DNA of 20,040 bases from contig DPJH01000012.1 of the NCBI GenBank assembly GCA_003543115.1, forward strand, positions 1-20,040, read 5' to 3'. How positions within the stretch are numbered: position 1 is the stretch's first letter; every line of letters starts with the position of its first letter. Positions 7,869 through 15,127 of the stretch are shown here, piece after piece. A program made the translations under genes and the position numbers. A model generated the notes under the pieces. It was not told the DNA's origin. It made no database searches and saw only the letters and a list, made by a program, of their open reading frames with translations. This DNA comes from Candidatus Moraniibacteriota bacterium. Its GTDB lineage: Bacteria > Patescibacteriota > Minisyncoccia > Moranbacterales > UBA2206.

Positions 7869-10802
7869 TTATACCGCCACAATGTTTATGAGTTTTCCTT
7901 TGATAAAAATGATTTTTTTAATTTCTTTTCCCTCAATATGCTTTGATATTTTTTCACTTTCCATAACTACTTTTCTCGCTTCTTCTTCCACTATGTCTGC
8001 ACTAACTATTATCATATCCCTAACCTTTCCATTCACTTGCACGACCAGATTAATCTCTTCATCCTTAGTCATAGCTTCATTGAATTTCGGCCAAACTTCC
8101 AGAAAAATTGATTTTTCGTGCCCCAAAACACCGCACCAGATTTCCTCTGCCATGTGCGGTGCAAAAGGAGCCAGAAGCATGAGAAATTTTTCCATTCCCG
8201 CTTTCGGCAATTTTTCATATTTGGAAGCGCTATTGATAAAAATCATCATCTGACTGATGGCCGTATTAAAACCGAAACTCTCGACATCCTCCGTCACTTT
8301 TTTAATAGTTTTATGGAGAAGTATTGGTAATTCTTTTGGCACACCTTCACATCCTCCATTGCAATCAATAAGCTCTTTTTCTTTAAAAGTTTTCCAGACT
8401 TTGGTCAAGAAGTTTTTCTGTCCGATCACGCTTCGCATATTCCAAGCTTTCATCTCTTCCAATGGACCCAAAAACATCTCGTACAGGCGAAGAGAATCTG
8501 CCCCAAAAATATCCACTACTTCATCCGGGTTGACCACATTTCCTAGGGATTTGCTCATTTTTCTTCCATCTTCAGCCAGGATCATTCCTTGATGGCGCAG
8601 TTTTAGAAACGGTTCGTCAAAATTTACATAACCATATTTAGCTAAAACTTTAGTGAAAAATCTGGCATATAAAAGATGTAGGACTGTGTGTTCTGCCCCA
8701 CCCATATACAAATCCACTGGCAGCCATTTTTTTATATTCTCCTTAACTGCAAATTCTTTTTCATTTTTCGGATCAGCAAAACGAAGATAATACCAACTAG
8801 AACAAACGAAAGTGTCCATCGTATCTGATTCACGACGGGCTTTTTCCCCGCAAAGCGGACAAGCTACATCATGGAAAGATTTGGAGATAGCCAGAGGAGA
8901 CTCCCCAGTCGGCTTAAAATCTACATCCGTTGGAAGCATAACCGGCAAGTCTTTCTCTGGAACCGGCACTTCTCCACACTTATCGCAATAAATAATCGGG
9001 ATAGGAGCCCCCCAATAGCGTTGGCGGCTCACTAGCCAATCACGCAATCTATAGTTTATTTTTCTTTCGCCCTTGCTCTCTTTTTCCAACCAAGCACTCA
9101 TTTTTTCTCTAGCATCTTGTGAGTTTAATCCTGTAAATTCTCCAGAATTAATAACAACTCCATCTTCTGTGGTGGCCCATTCTTGATTTTTGAAAATATT
9201 TAAAAACCATTTCTGACCTTCTAGATTAAGAAAACCCTCTAATTCATCAAAAGAAACCCATTGCAAATTATGGTTTTTAGTATCTTCTTTTTTCGGCTCG
9301 ACATATTCATCATTCTTGAGTTCTACATAATAGCATTCAGTCTCGGCGCAACGATTAACATTTTTATGAGCCGCAAAAAAACAGTTATGGATTTCTCCTC
9401 CGATTTTCCTGACTATAGTCATATTCTGAAATCCTGCTTCTTCTTTCACTTCCCTGATCGCAGCTTCTTCTCCTGTTTCGCCTTCATTTATTCCTCCAAT
9501 TATAAAAGATTTCCAGCCGTGCTCATTCCAATCCAAACAAGCATATTTATCCTCTTTCCAATGCTTGACAATCACATTGACTGTTTTTCTTTTCTGCAGT
9601 TCTTTTCCTTCTACGGGAGCATTTTTGCCTTGATCAATAAACAATTTAGCGATTGATTGCCTGATTTCCAAATTATATTTTTTCGCAAACTCAAAATCTC
9701 GCTCATCATGCGCCGGCACTGCCATGACAGCTCCGGTTCCATATGTGCCGATCACATAATCGGCAATAAAAACAGGCACCTCTTCATTGTTGAAAGGATT
9801 AATGGCTTTTATGCCTTTCATTTCTACTCCGGTTTTTTCTTTGTTTTCCATTCTCTCCAAGTCAGTTTTTTTCTTGGAATCCATGATATATTTTTCTATC
9901 TCTCGAACATTTCCAGCTTGGCTTTTCAGCTCTTGAACTAAAGCGCTTTCCGGAGCCAAAACTACATAAGTGCAGCCAAAAATAGTGTCCACTCTGGTGG
10001 TGAAAACTTCAATATCATTGGTTTGTAGTTTGTAGTTTGTAGTTCGTAAATCACTATGAATTGAAATTGGAAATTTTATTATCGCCCCTTCGCTTTTTCC
10101 AATCCAATTTTTCTGAGCGACTCTGGTTGAATTCGGCCAATCAATCTCATCCAAACCATTAATAAGACCGCTCATTCTTCCATTTTCCCCGTCAAAGTCT
10201 TCAATGAAATCAGTAATCTTAAAAAACCACTGCTCCAGATCTTTTTGGATCACTTGATTGCCGCATCTTTCACAATTGCCGTTCACCACCTGTTCATTGG
10301 CAAGCACAGTTTTGCATGATTCACACCAGTTGGTTTTAGCTTTCTTTTTGTAAGCCAAGCCATTTTTATACAAAAATAAGAAGAACCATTGAGTCCATTT
10401 ATAATATTCCGGACTGGAAGTGTCGATTTCCCGACTCCAATCATATGACATGCCCAAACTTTTTATCTGAGCAATAAAATTCTTAATATTTTTGTGAGTC
10501 GATTCATTAGGATGAACTCCTTGTTTGATAGCGAAATTTTCAGCCGGAAGTCCAAAAGCGTCCCAGCCCATGGGATGAAGAACGTTGAAACCATTCATTC
10601 GCTTAAAACGCGAATAAATGTCAGTAGCCGTATAGTTTTCTACATGTCCCACATGAAGACCCGCTCCCGAAGGATAGGGAAACATATCCAAACAATAGAA
10701 TTTCGGCTTATCTGAGTCATTTTTAGCTTCAGAAAGCTCCAAATTCTCCTCCCAATATTTCTGCCATTTCTTTTCTATTTCTTGTGGATTATATTGTTTC
10801 AT
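7869..10802 (-). CDS. leuS: Leucine--tRNA ligase with a Nudix domain inserted in the editing region
   Basis: This class I aminoacyl-tRNA synthetase charges tRNA-Leu. The 977-residue protein is about 115 residues longer than E. coli LeuRS (860). Catalytic signatures are HVGH (50-53, the HIGH box) in MFPYPSGAGLHVGHVENYTA, and KMSKS (748-752) in AEDGRKMSKSLGN. Zinc-type pairs are C160/C163 with C177/C180, and C606/C609 with C648/C651. The CP1 editing domain has FTTRVDT (267-273) and VPAHDERDFEF (362-372), both intact. After residue about 380 the usual short linker is replaced by about 140 residues forming a Nudix domain (box at 436-458). The bacterial LeuRS sequence then resumes at INSGEFTGLN and INYRLRDWLVSRQRYWGAPIP. 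The C-terminal anticodon-binding and tail domains are present (NLVVQVNGKVRD). A promoter lies upstream. The insert has the key Nudix residues and is in frame, so it is unlikely to be an assembly error. Confidence 0.95.
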   Translation of the reverse strand: MKQYNPQEIEKKWQKYWEENLELSEAKNDSDKPKFYCLDMFPYPSGAGLHVGHVENYTATDIYSRFKRMNGFNVLHPMGWDAFGLPAENFAIKQGVHPNESTHKNIKNFIAQIKSLGMSYDWSREIDTSSPEYYKWTQWFFLFLYKNGLAYKKKAKTNWCESCKTVLANEQVVNGNCERCGNQVIQKDLEQWFFKITDFIEDFDGENGRMSGLINGLDEIDWPNSTRVAQKNWIGKSEGAIIKFPISIHSDLRTTNYKLQTNDIEVFTTRVDTIFGCTYVVLAPESALVQELKSQAGNVREIEKYIMDSKKKTDLERMENKEKTGVEMKGIKAINPFNNEEVPVFIADYVIGTYGTGAVMAVPAHDERDFEFAKKYNLEIRQSIAKLFIDQGKNAPVEGKELQKRKTVNVIVKHWKEDKYACLDWNEHGWKSFIIGGINEGETGEEAAIREVKEEAGFQNMTIVRKIGGEIHNCFFAAHKNVNRCAETECYYVELKNDEYVEPKKEDTKNHNLQWVSFDELEGFLNLEGQKWFLNIFKNQEWATTEDGVVINSGEFTGLNSQDAREKMSAWLEKESKGERKINYRLRDWLVSRQRYWGAPIPIIYCDKCGEVPVPEKDLPVMLPTDVDFKPTGESPLAISKSFHDVACPLCGEKARRESDTMDTFVCSSWYYLRFADPKNEKEFAVKENIKKWLPVDLYMGGAEHTVLHLLYARFFTKVLAKYGYVNFDEPFLKLRHQGMILAEDGRKMSKSLGNVVNPDEVVDIFGADSLRLYEMFLGPLEEMKAWNMRSVIGQKNFLTKVWKTFKEKELIDCNGGCEGVPKELPILLHKTIKKVTEDVESFGFNTAISQMMIFINSASKYEKLPKAGMEKFLMLLAPFAPHMAEEIWCGVLGHEKSIFLEVWPKFNEAMTKDEEINLVVQVNGKVRDMIIVSADIVEEEARKVVMESEKISKHIEGKEIKKIIFIKGKLINIVAV
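9180..9605 (-). other. Nudix hydrolase domain embedded in LeuRS
   Basis: Residues about 400-541 of LeuRS. The Nudix box is complete: G436, E442, R450-E451, E454-E455 and G457 fit GX5EX7REUXEEXGU, read as GGINEGETGEEAAI followed by REVKEEAGF. A beta strand-like VNVIVKHW and ACLDWNEHGWKSFII precede it, and WVSFDELEGFL follows, as in free-standing Nudix proteins. Nudix enzymes hydrolyse nucleoside diphosphates linked to another group; the substrate here is unknown. Domain boundaries are by eye. Confidence 0.88.
10021..10048. repeat. Four tandem heptamers (GTTTGTA x3 plus GTTCGTA) inside leuS
   Basis: On the plus strand GTTTGTA occurs three times in a row and is followed by GTTCGTA, one mismatch away. 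On the coding strand this is an in-frame ACTACAA-type repeat encoding TTNYKLQTN around residues 254-262, between the WIGKSEGAIIKF and FTTRVDT parts of LeuRS. E. coli LeuRS is shorter here, so the repeat sits in a surface-loop expansion. Confidence 0.85.
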
Positions 10803-10878
10803 ATGAATATATAAATCATCTTGCTATGAGAATTTCAAAAATAAGATGCTTTACAGCTTAGATTGTTAATATAATCCT

Positions 10879-10907
10879 ATTCTAGCTCATTTAGACGGTT
10901 TTTTCAA
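10879..10907 (-). promoter_or_regulatory. Sigma-70-type promoter of leuS
   Basis: On the minus strand TTGAAA (plus 10902-10907) and TAGAAT (plus 10879-10884) are separated by exactly 17 bases. Transcription would start near 10872, giving a leader of about 70 bases to the leuS ATG. The site lies between the terminator of the previous gene and leuS, where a promoter is expected. Found by eye; not tested. Confidence 0.7.
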
Positions 10908-10920
10908 GGAAAATCCTAAG

Positions 10921-10951
10921 CAAAAATACCCAGTCTCAACCGGGTATTTTC
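10921..10951 (-). terminator. Intrinsic terminator after the DUF4349 gene
   Basis: A 9-base perfect inverted repeat, AAAATACCC at 10923-10931 and GGGTATTTT at 10942-10950, encloses a 10-base loop. On the minus strand the hairpin ends in TATTTTTG. It lies about 27 bases beyond the stop of the DUF4349 gene. The stem has only three G-C pairs, so strength is moderate. The A/T flanks make it roughly symmetric, but no plus-strand gene needs it. Confidence 0.7.
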
Positions 10952-10977
10952 ATATGAATTTTTGGCTTTTCCAGGGC

Positions 10978-11934
10978 TTATCTTTTGAAGAAAAATCTTT
11001 TAACGATGAAATATACCGCTAAGATAATAAGACTGTAGAGGAACATTACCGGAATCACTCGAATCACTAGGACAATCAAGAAATTCACAAATCCTTGCAT
11101 GTCTTTGAAAAGCATATTGATGGTTTCTTTGGCTACCTGAGCCGGCCTCCATTTGTCGGAAAAAGCTACATTAGTATCTTCGGTCATAGATATGCTGATG
11201 CTAGCCATGTCGGTTTGTGAATCCATAAAGCGAATTCTTCCCTGAAGGCTTTCAATTTCCCCTCGGACTCGTGCCACCTCTTGCGTCACATCCAAAATAT
11301 CTGAAATTTTTCCTGTCTGATCAAGAATTTTCAAAAAAGCCTGTTCCTCAGTTTGTTTGTTTTTGAGCTGAATCTGCAAGTCGCTATATTCCATAGTCAC
11401 ATCCTGCCCATAAGTAGATTCGCGAATCACTAAAGTAGCCACATCTTTGATTTCAGAAAAAGTTTTTTCAAATTCCCTCACCGGCACCCGCACTTCTACG
11501 TTGCCACTCTTGATGTTCTTGTCTGTTTGGTAGAAATTGGAAGAAAACACTTCTCCGCCATTGTCTTTTGCAATCTTAGATATTTTTTCTGTCGCAGAAT
11601 CAGCATTATTCACTCGCAAGCCAAGGTTTCCATTTTTGATTTCTTTTTTCTGCACTTCAGAAGAAATCGGAGACATGTCCGGGGCAATAGAATCTTGAGC
11701 CGTCTCTGGAAAGCTCCTTTCACCATAACTTTCCATCATCGGACTAGCTAAATTTTTGGCGGAACCGCCTATCGGCATCATTGATGAATCTCTAGAAACC
11801 ATACTCATTCCATTTCTAATTGACTTTGTCAGCGGTCGGGGGGAATTGTCGCTCATATTCAGCGCTGCCACAACAGCTACCAGAAAAACTATTACTCCGA
11901 TGCCGACCACGAAAGATTTTTTAAAATTGTCCAT
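10978..11934 (-). CDS. DUF4349-domain membrane protein
   Basis: The function is unknown. The 318-residue protein has an N-terminal hydrophobic segment (about 9-26) that may be a signal anchor, and a low-complexity Ser/Met/Pro-rich stretch (about 30-92). The DUF4349 core starts near KEIKNGNLGLRVNNADSATEK and continues with SGNVEVRVPVREFEK and the typical ESTYGQDVTMEYSDLQIQLKNK. A probable coiled coil covers about 185-235 (TQEVARVRGEIESLQGRI). A C-terminal membrane segment (about 283-312) precedes a basic tail, VKRFFFKR. The predicted layout is a large domain outside the membrane held at both ends. It is transcribed alone: a promoter lies just upstream and a terminator just downstream. It lies directly after the hydrogenase-like cassette but is separated by a terminator, so a shared job is not shown. 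Confidence 0.85.
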   Translation of the reverse strand: MDNFKKSFVVGIGVIVFLVAVVAALNMSDNSPRPLTKSIRNGMSMVSRDSSMMPIGGSAKNLASPMMESYGERSFPETAQDSIAPDMSPISSEVQKKEIKNGNLGLRVNNADSATEKISKIAKDNGGEVFSSNFYQTDKNIKSGNVEVRVPVREFEKTFSEIKDVATLVIRESTYGQDVTMEYSDLQIQLKNKQTEEQAFLKILDQTGKISDILDVTQEVARVRGEIESLQGRIRFMDSQTDMASISISMTEDTNVAFSDKWRPAQVAKETINMLFKDMQGFVNFLIVLVIRVIPVMFLYSLIILAVYFIVKRFFFKR

Positions 11935-11964
11935 TTTTTATTCTTTATTATTTTTTACCTTTCC

Positions 11965-11973
11965 ATTATAGCA
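11965..11973 (-). promoter_or_regulatory. Extended -10 promoter of the DUF4349 gene
   Basis: The minus strand reads TGCTATAATGG, a perfect TATAAT (plus 11965-11970) with the extended TGn element. The -35 region 17 bases upstream is only TTTTTA, which the extended -10 could offset. The predicted leader is about 24-28 bases. It lies directly downstream of the cassette terminator. Confidence 0.65.
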
Positions 11974-11984
11974 CCAAATAATAG

Positions 11985-12020
11985 AAATAAAAAAAGCTGC
12001 AAACATCAATAATTTACAGC
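11985..12020 (-). terminator. Intrinsic terminator of the hydrogenase-like cassette
   Basis: On the minus strand GCTGTAAA and TTTGCAGC form an 8-base stem with one G-U pair and a 9-base loop, followed at once by TTTTTTTATTT. The arms are at plus 12013-12020 and 11996-12003. It begins 29 bases after the stop of the hyfG-like gene and cleanly closes the operon. Confidence 0.85.
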
Positions 12021-12048
12021 CCAACAATCTCTAATTTATAATGATCTC

Positions 12049-13611
12049 CTATAAATCGGTTCCTGAATAGGACAGATTCAAGCTCTTATTGATAAGCGGG
12101 AAATCCGGGACGATATTGCCCGGCCCCATGATGCCAAAAAGCGCCCAATTGCAAAAGGAAGGATCTCGCGGAAAACATCTTTCAATCACGCCATTTTTGA
12201 TTTCGAGAGCCGTGACAATTTCTCCCCGCCATGATTCCACCGCCCCGATTGCAAAACCGTCTTTCGCTTCACATCTTTCCAACACATCTCCTTCTTCCAT
12301 TTTCCCGATCAAATTTTCCAGCAATATGACAGACTGTTCAATTTCTTTGATTCTCATGCGATAGCGGGCGAAAACATCCGTGCTTTTTTTAGTAATAACT
12401 TTGACCGGAAATTCTCCGTAGGAAGCATAGGGATGGTCCCTTCTGACATCTCGATCAACTTTAGAAGCGCGCGCCGGCAATCCGACTGCTCCGAAAGCAA
12501 CTGCCGCTTCTTGAGGAAGTTCGCCCGTATATTGCAAACGATCCAAAAATCCCTCACTATCAAGAGCAATGATCGTAATTTTTTCTATTTCCTTCCAAGC
12601 CTCTTGAGACACTTTCAATATTTTTTTCAAATTTTCTTTGGAAATGTCTTCTCTCACTCCTCCGGGAACAATCATCCCTCTCCAAAAGCGATTGCCGCAA
12701 ATATCCGCCGACAAGCGCATTATTCTTTCTTTGATGCGGAATCCATTAGCCGCAATAAAGCTATAACCGGTTCCCATTCCTCCGATATTGGCTAGATCAT
12801 GGATATGCATAGTGATCCTTTCGCACTCGCTGAGGATCGCTCGAAGCTGCAGCGCTCTTTTCGGCACCGCGCAGCCGCTGATTTTCTCCACCGCTTGCAC
12901 ATAAGCTAGAGCGTGCGATGCGCTGGCGTCTCCTGACAATCTTTCAATGTACGGCAATCCCTCCATTGCAGTCTTCCCTTCCAGCAATTTTTCCACTCCC
13001 TTGTGAGTGAAAAATAATTTTCCCTCCAAAGTCAAAATCCTTTCTCCGGCTACATTAAAACGAAAATGTCCCGGCTCGATGATTCCGGCATGGATCGGAC
13101 CGACAGGAATTTCAAAAACGCCTTCTCCGGAAACATGATGCATCGGGTAGGCCACATTCGCCTTGGGAAGCTTGGTGTTCCACTGGAAATCTTTTAGCAA
13201 AGGATGCGTACCGTTTGGAATATTCTCATGATGCACCAATCTTCGAAGATCCGGATGTCCCGTCGGCACCACCCCAAACATATCGTGCAAATATCTTTCA
13301 TACCAATGCGCTGCCATAATGGTGGCCGTGAGAGCTGGATATTGAGGATCTGTGGACGGAACATCTGCTGAAATTTTCAGCCACTTGTTTTCCTTATCCA
13401 AACTAAAAACCGCATGCACTCCAAAACATCCTTTCTTCTGACGCTCATCCGTGCCAAAAAGAAGCGATAGCGGAAGTTCGTGCTCTTGAAATAATATGGT
13501 GGATATTTTAGCTAAATTTTCTCGAGAAACCTTGATTGCCAGCAAATCATCCTTCTCTTCTAAACTGATTATTTCCGCTCTAAATTTTTTGATAATTTTT
13601 TGAATATTCAT
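12049..13611 (-). CDS. hyfG: Hydrogenase-related large subunit (HyfG/HycE-like, Ehr type) lacking all NiFe-binding cysteines
   Basis: This is the soluble subunit corresponding to NuoC+NuoD of complex I and HycE/HyfG of formate hydrogenlyase. The 520 residues comprise a NuoC-like domain (about 1-150; WYERYLHDMFGVVPTGHPDLRRL at 103-125) and a NuoD/large-subunit domain (about 155-520; IPVGPIHAGIIEPGHFRF at 168-185). In true hydrogenases the first NiFe motif reads ERxCGxC; here it is ERLSGDAS (223-230), with S226 and A229 in place of both cysteines. The last motif, DPCxxC followed by xDR, is here NLSYSGTDL (512-520), with S514 and G517. The protein stops right there, so there is no C-terminal peptide for a maturation protease. 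It therefore should not bind a Ni-Fe centre and fits the Ehr class. It is the last gene of the cassette, 17 bases after the hyfF-like gene, and is followed by a terminator. Confidence 0.9.
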   Translation of the reverse strand: MNIQKIIKKFRAEIISLEEKDDLLAIKVSRENLAKISTILFQEHELPLSLLFGTDERQKKGCFGVHAVFSLDKENKWLKISADVPSTDPQYPALTATIMAAHWYERYLHDMFGVVPTGHPDLRRLVHHENIPNGTHPLLKDFQWNTKLPKANVAYPMHHVSGEGVFEIPVGPIHAGIIEPGHFRFNVAGERILTLEGKLFFTHKGVEKLLEGKTAMEGLPYIERLSGDASASHALAYVQAVEKISGCAVPKRALQLRAILSECERITMHIHDLANIGGMGTGYSFIAANGFRIKERIMRLSADICGNRFWRGMIVPGGVREDISKENLKKILKVSQEAWKEIEKITIIALDSEGFLDRLQYTGELPQEAAVAFGAVGLPARASKVDRDVRRDHPYASYGEFPVKVITKKSTDVFARYRMRIKEIEQSVILLENLIGKMEEGDVLERCEAKDGFAIGAVESWRGEIVTALEIKNGVIERCFPRDPSFCNWALFGIMGPGNIVPDFPLINKSLNLSYSGTDL

Positions 13612-13628
13612 AGGCTAGAAAAAACTAT

Positions 13629-15101
13629 TTAATAAATAAATGTTTCCACGATATGATTGATTATTCTGCCAGCGCCAAGTGTCGTAAACCACCAGGCTAA
13701 AAACACTACCAGCGCCAACTCTATTGCAATTATGGAGTGCGTAATATTCCACCTTTCCTTTTTCATATCAATTCTCTTTCCGCTTTCATCAACACTAAAA
13801 ATCATTTCTATCGTAACGGCCAGCATGGCATAGGCAATTATGCTTAAGGCGATAAAAAAGAAAATGGATACGATAGGATGAAGAGCAATGGACTGGGCAA
13901 ACATTGAATATTCGCTTACAAATAAAGCTGACGGAGGAATAGCGATAATAGCTACGATGCCTGCCATAAAAAGCATGCTAGTATATCTGGAATAGTGAAG
14001 CATATTTTTTATCTTAGGAACTTTTGTAGTTTTCCATTGGATAAGAATTTCGCCCGCTCCAAAAAACAAAGCTGATTTAGCAAAAGTATGCCCGATCATA
14101 TGCATCACCGCTGCCGCAGCTCCGAGAGGAGAAAGCCCGATGGAAAAAAGAATGATCCCCATGTGCTCAATGCTGGAATATGCCAACATTCTCTTATAAT
14201 TAGATTGGATAAGCATCATAAGAGCCGAAAGAATGACTGAAAGGAAGCCGAAAATAAGAAATAAGCTATTTGTCCAGGAAGAATCCAAAAACGCGCTGTC
14301 TGCAATAAATTTGAAACGCAAAATCGCATAGAGAGCGACATTCAAAAGAACTGCTGAGAAAATAGCCGAAATAGGCGATGGAGCTTTACTGTGCGCATCC
14401 GGAAGCCAAGTGTGCATAGGAACCAAACCCACCTTAGTCCCAAACCCGATAAAAATGAATATGAACGCTAATTTTATAATATTTTCCGGAATAAGTTGGG
14501 AATTTTCCATTAAATAACTCAGTGAAAAAATATTTCCGTCAGCCACTCCTCCAATATGAGCGCCATAACTCAAAAGCAAGATTCCAAGCAATCCCAAACT
14601 GATTCCGGTAGAGCAGAGAATCATATATTTCCAAGCAGCTTCCATACTGGTTTTTTTGAGATATAAGCCCACCAGAAAAGTAGAAAAAAGAGTTGTTCCT
14701 TCAAGAGTCAGCCACAAGACCAAAGAATTGTTCGTAAGCACAACCATCAACATGCACAAAACAAAAGCTTGAAATAGTGAAAAATACATCTTATATTGGG
14801 AAAAAGTGATAATTTTTTCCTCATATTCATGGCCGATATAGCGAAGGCTGATAATGATGGAAAAAATGTAAATGATAGAAATAAGAATTGCCAGAAGAGC
14901 AGAAAAACTATCCATCATAAACCATGAATCTATCCACTTATTTTGAAAATGAAAAACAAAAGGCGCGGCATAGAAAATAACAGCCAATCCTCCAAGCAAA
15001 GAGAAAAATAAGCTGCTGATTTGAATTGTTTTTTCTTTCCTTGCCGCCACAGAAAAAATAAAAGCTAAGGTGAATGGAATGATTAAGATATTGGGACTCA
15101 T
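13629..15101 (-). CDS. hyfF: Hydrogenase-4 component F-like antiporter-type membrane subunit
   Basis: This is a proton-pumping membrane subunit of the NuoL/M/N and Mrp antiporter family, closest in order and sequence to HyfF. The 490-residue protein has about 14 hydrophobic segments. Residues expected for ion transfer are present: the Glu in LWLTLEGTTLFSTFLVG, a Lys in FGTKVGLVPMHTWLPDAHSKAP followed by the family signature SPISAIFSAVLLNVALYAI, and the Lys in HTFAKSALFFGAGEI. The start is the first ATG after the upstream stop (gap of 26 bases); no Shine-Dalgarno is visible. With the HyfB-like subunit it gives two antiporter-type subunits. A HyfD-like third is absent from this cassette, which is the arrangement of many Ehr and simpler group 4 complexes. 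Confidence 0.9.
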   Translation of the reverse strand: MSPNILIIPFTLAFIFSVAARKEKTIQISSLFFSLLGGLAVIFYAAPFVFHFQNKWIDSWFMMDSFSALLAILISIIYIFSIIISLRYIGHEYEEKIITFSQYKMYFSLFQAFVLCMLMVVLTNNSLVLWLTLEGTTLFSTFLVGLYLKKTSMEAAWKYMILCSTGISLGLLGILLLSYGAHIGGVADGNIFSLSYLMENSQLIPENIIKLAFIFIFIGFGTKVGLVPMHTWLPDAHSKAPSPISAIFSAVLLNVALYAILRFKFIADSAFLDSSWTNSLFLIFGFLSVILSALMMLIQSNYKRMLAYSSIEHMGIILFSIGLSPLGAAAAVMHMIGHTFAKSALFFGAGEILIQWKTTKVPKIKNMLHYSRYTSMLFMAGIVAIIAIPPSALFVSEYSMFAQSIALHPIVSIFFFIALSIIAYAMLAVTIEMIFSVDESGKRIDMKKERWNITHSIIAIELALVVFLAWWFTTLGAGRIINHIVETFIY

Positions 15102-15127
15102 AAAAATATGTTAATTGAAAAAATAAA

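Noticed and set aside
7869..10802. Intein or mobile insertion as the cause of the long LeuRS
   Set aside because: The insert has a Nudix box and no splicing-type cysteine/HN ends or homing endonuclease motifs.
10803..10870. CATCTT/AAGATG inverted repeat in the leuS leader as a T-box or attenuator
   Set aside because: The stem is only six A/T-rich pairs with a loop of about 20 bases; no T-box core motif or competing terminator is seen.
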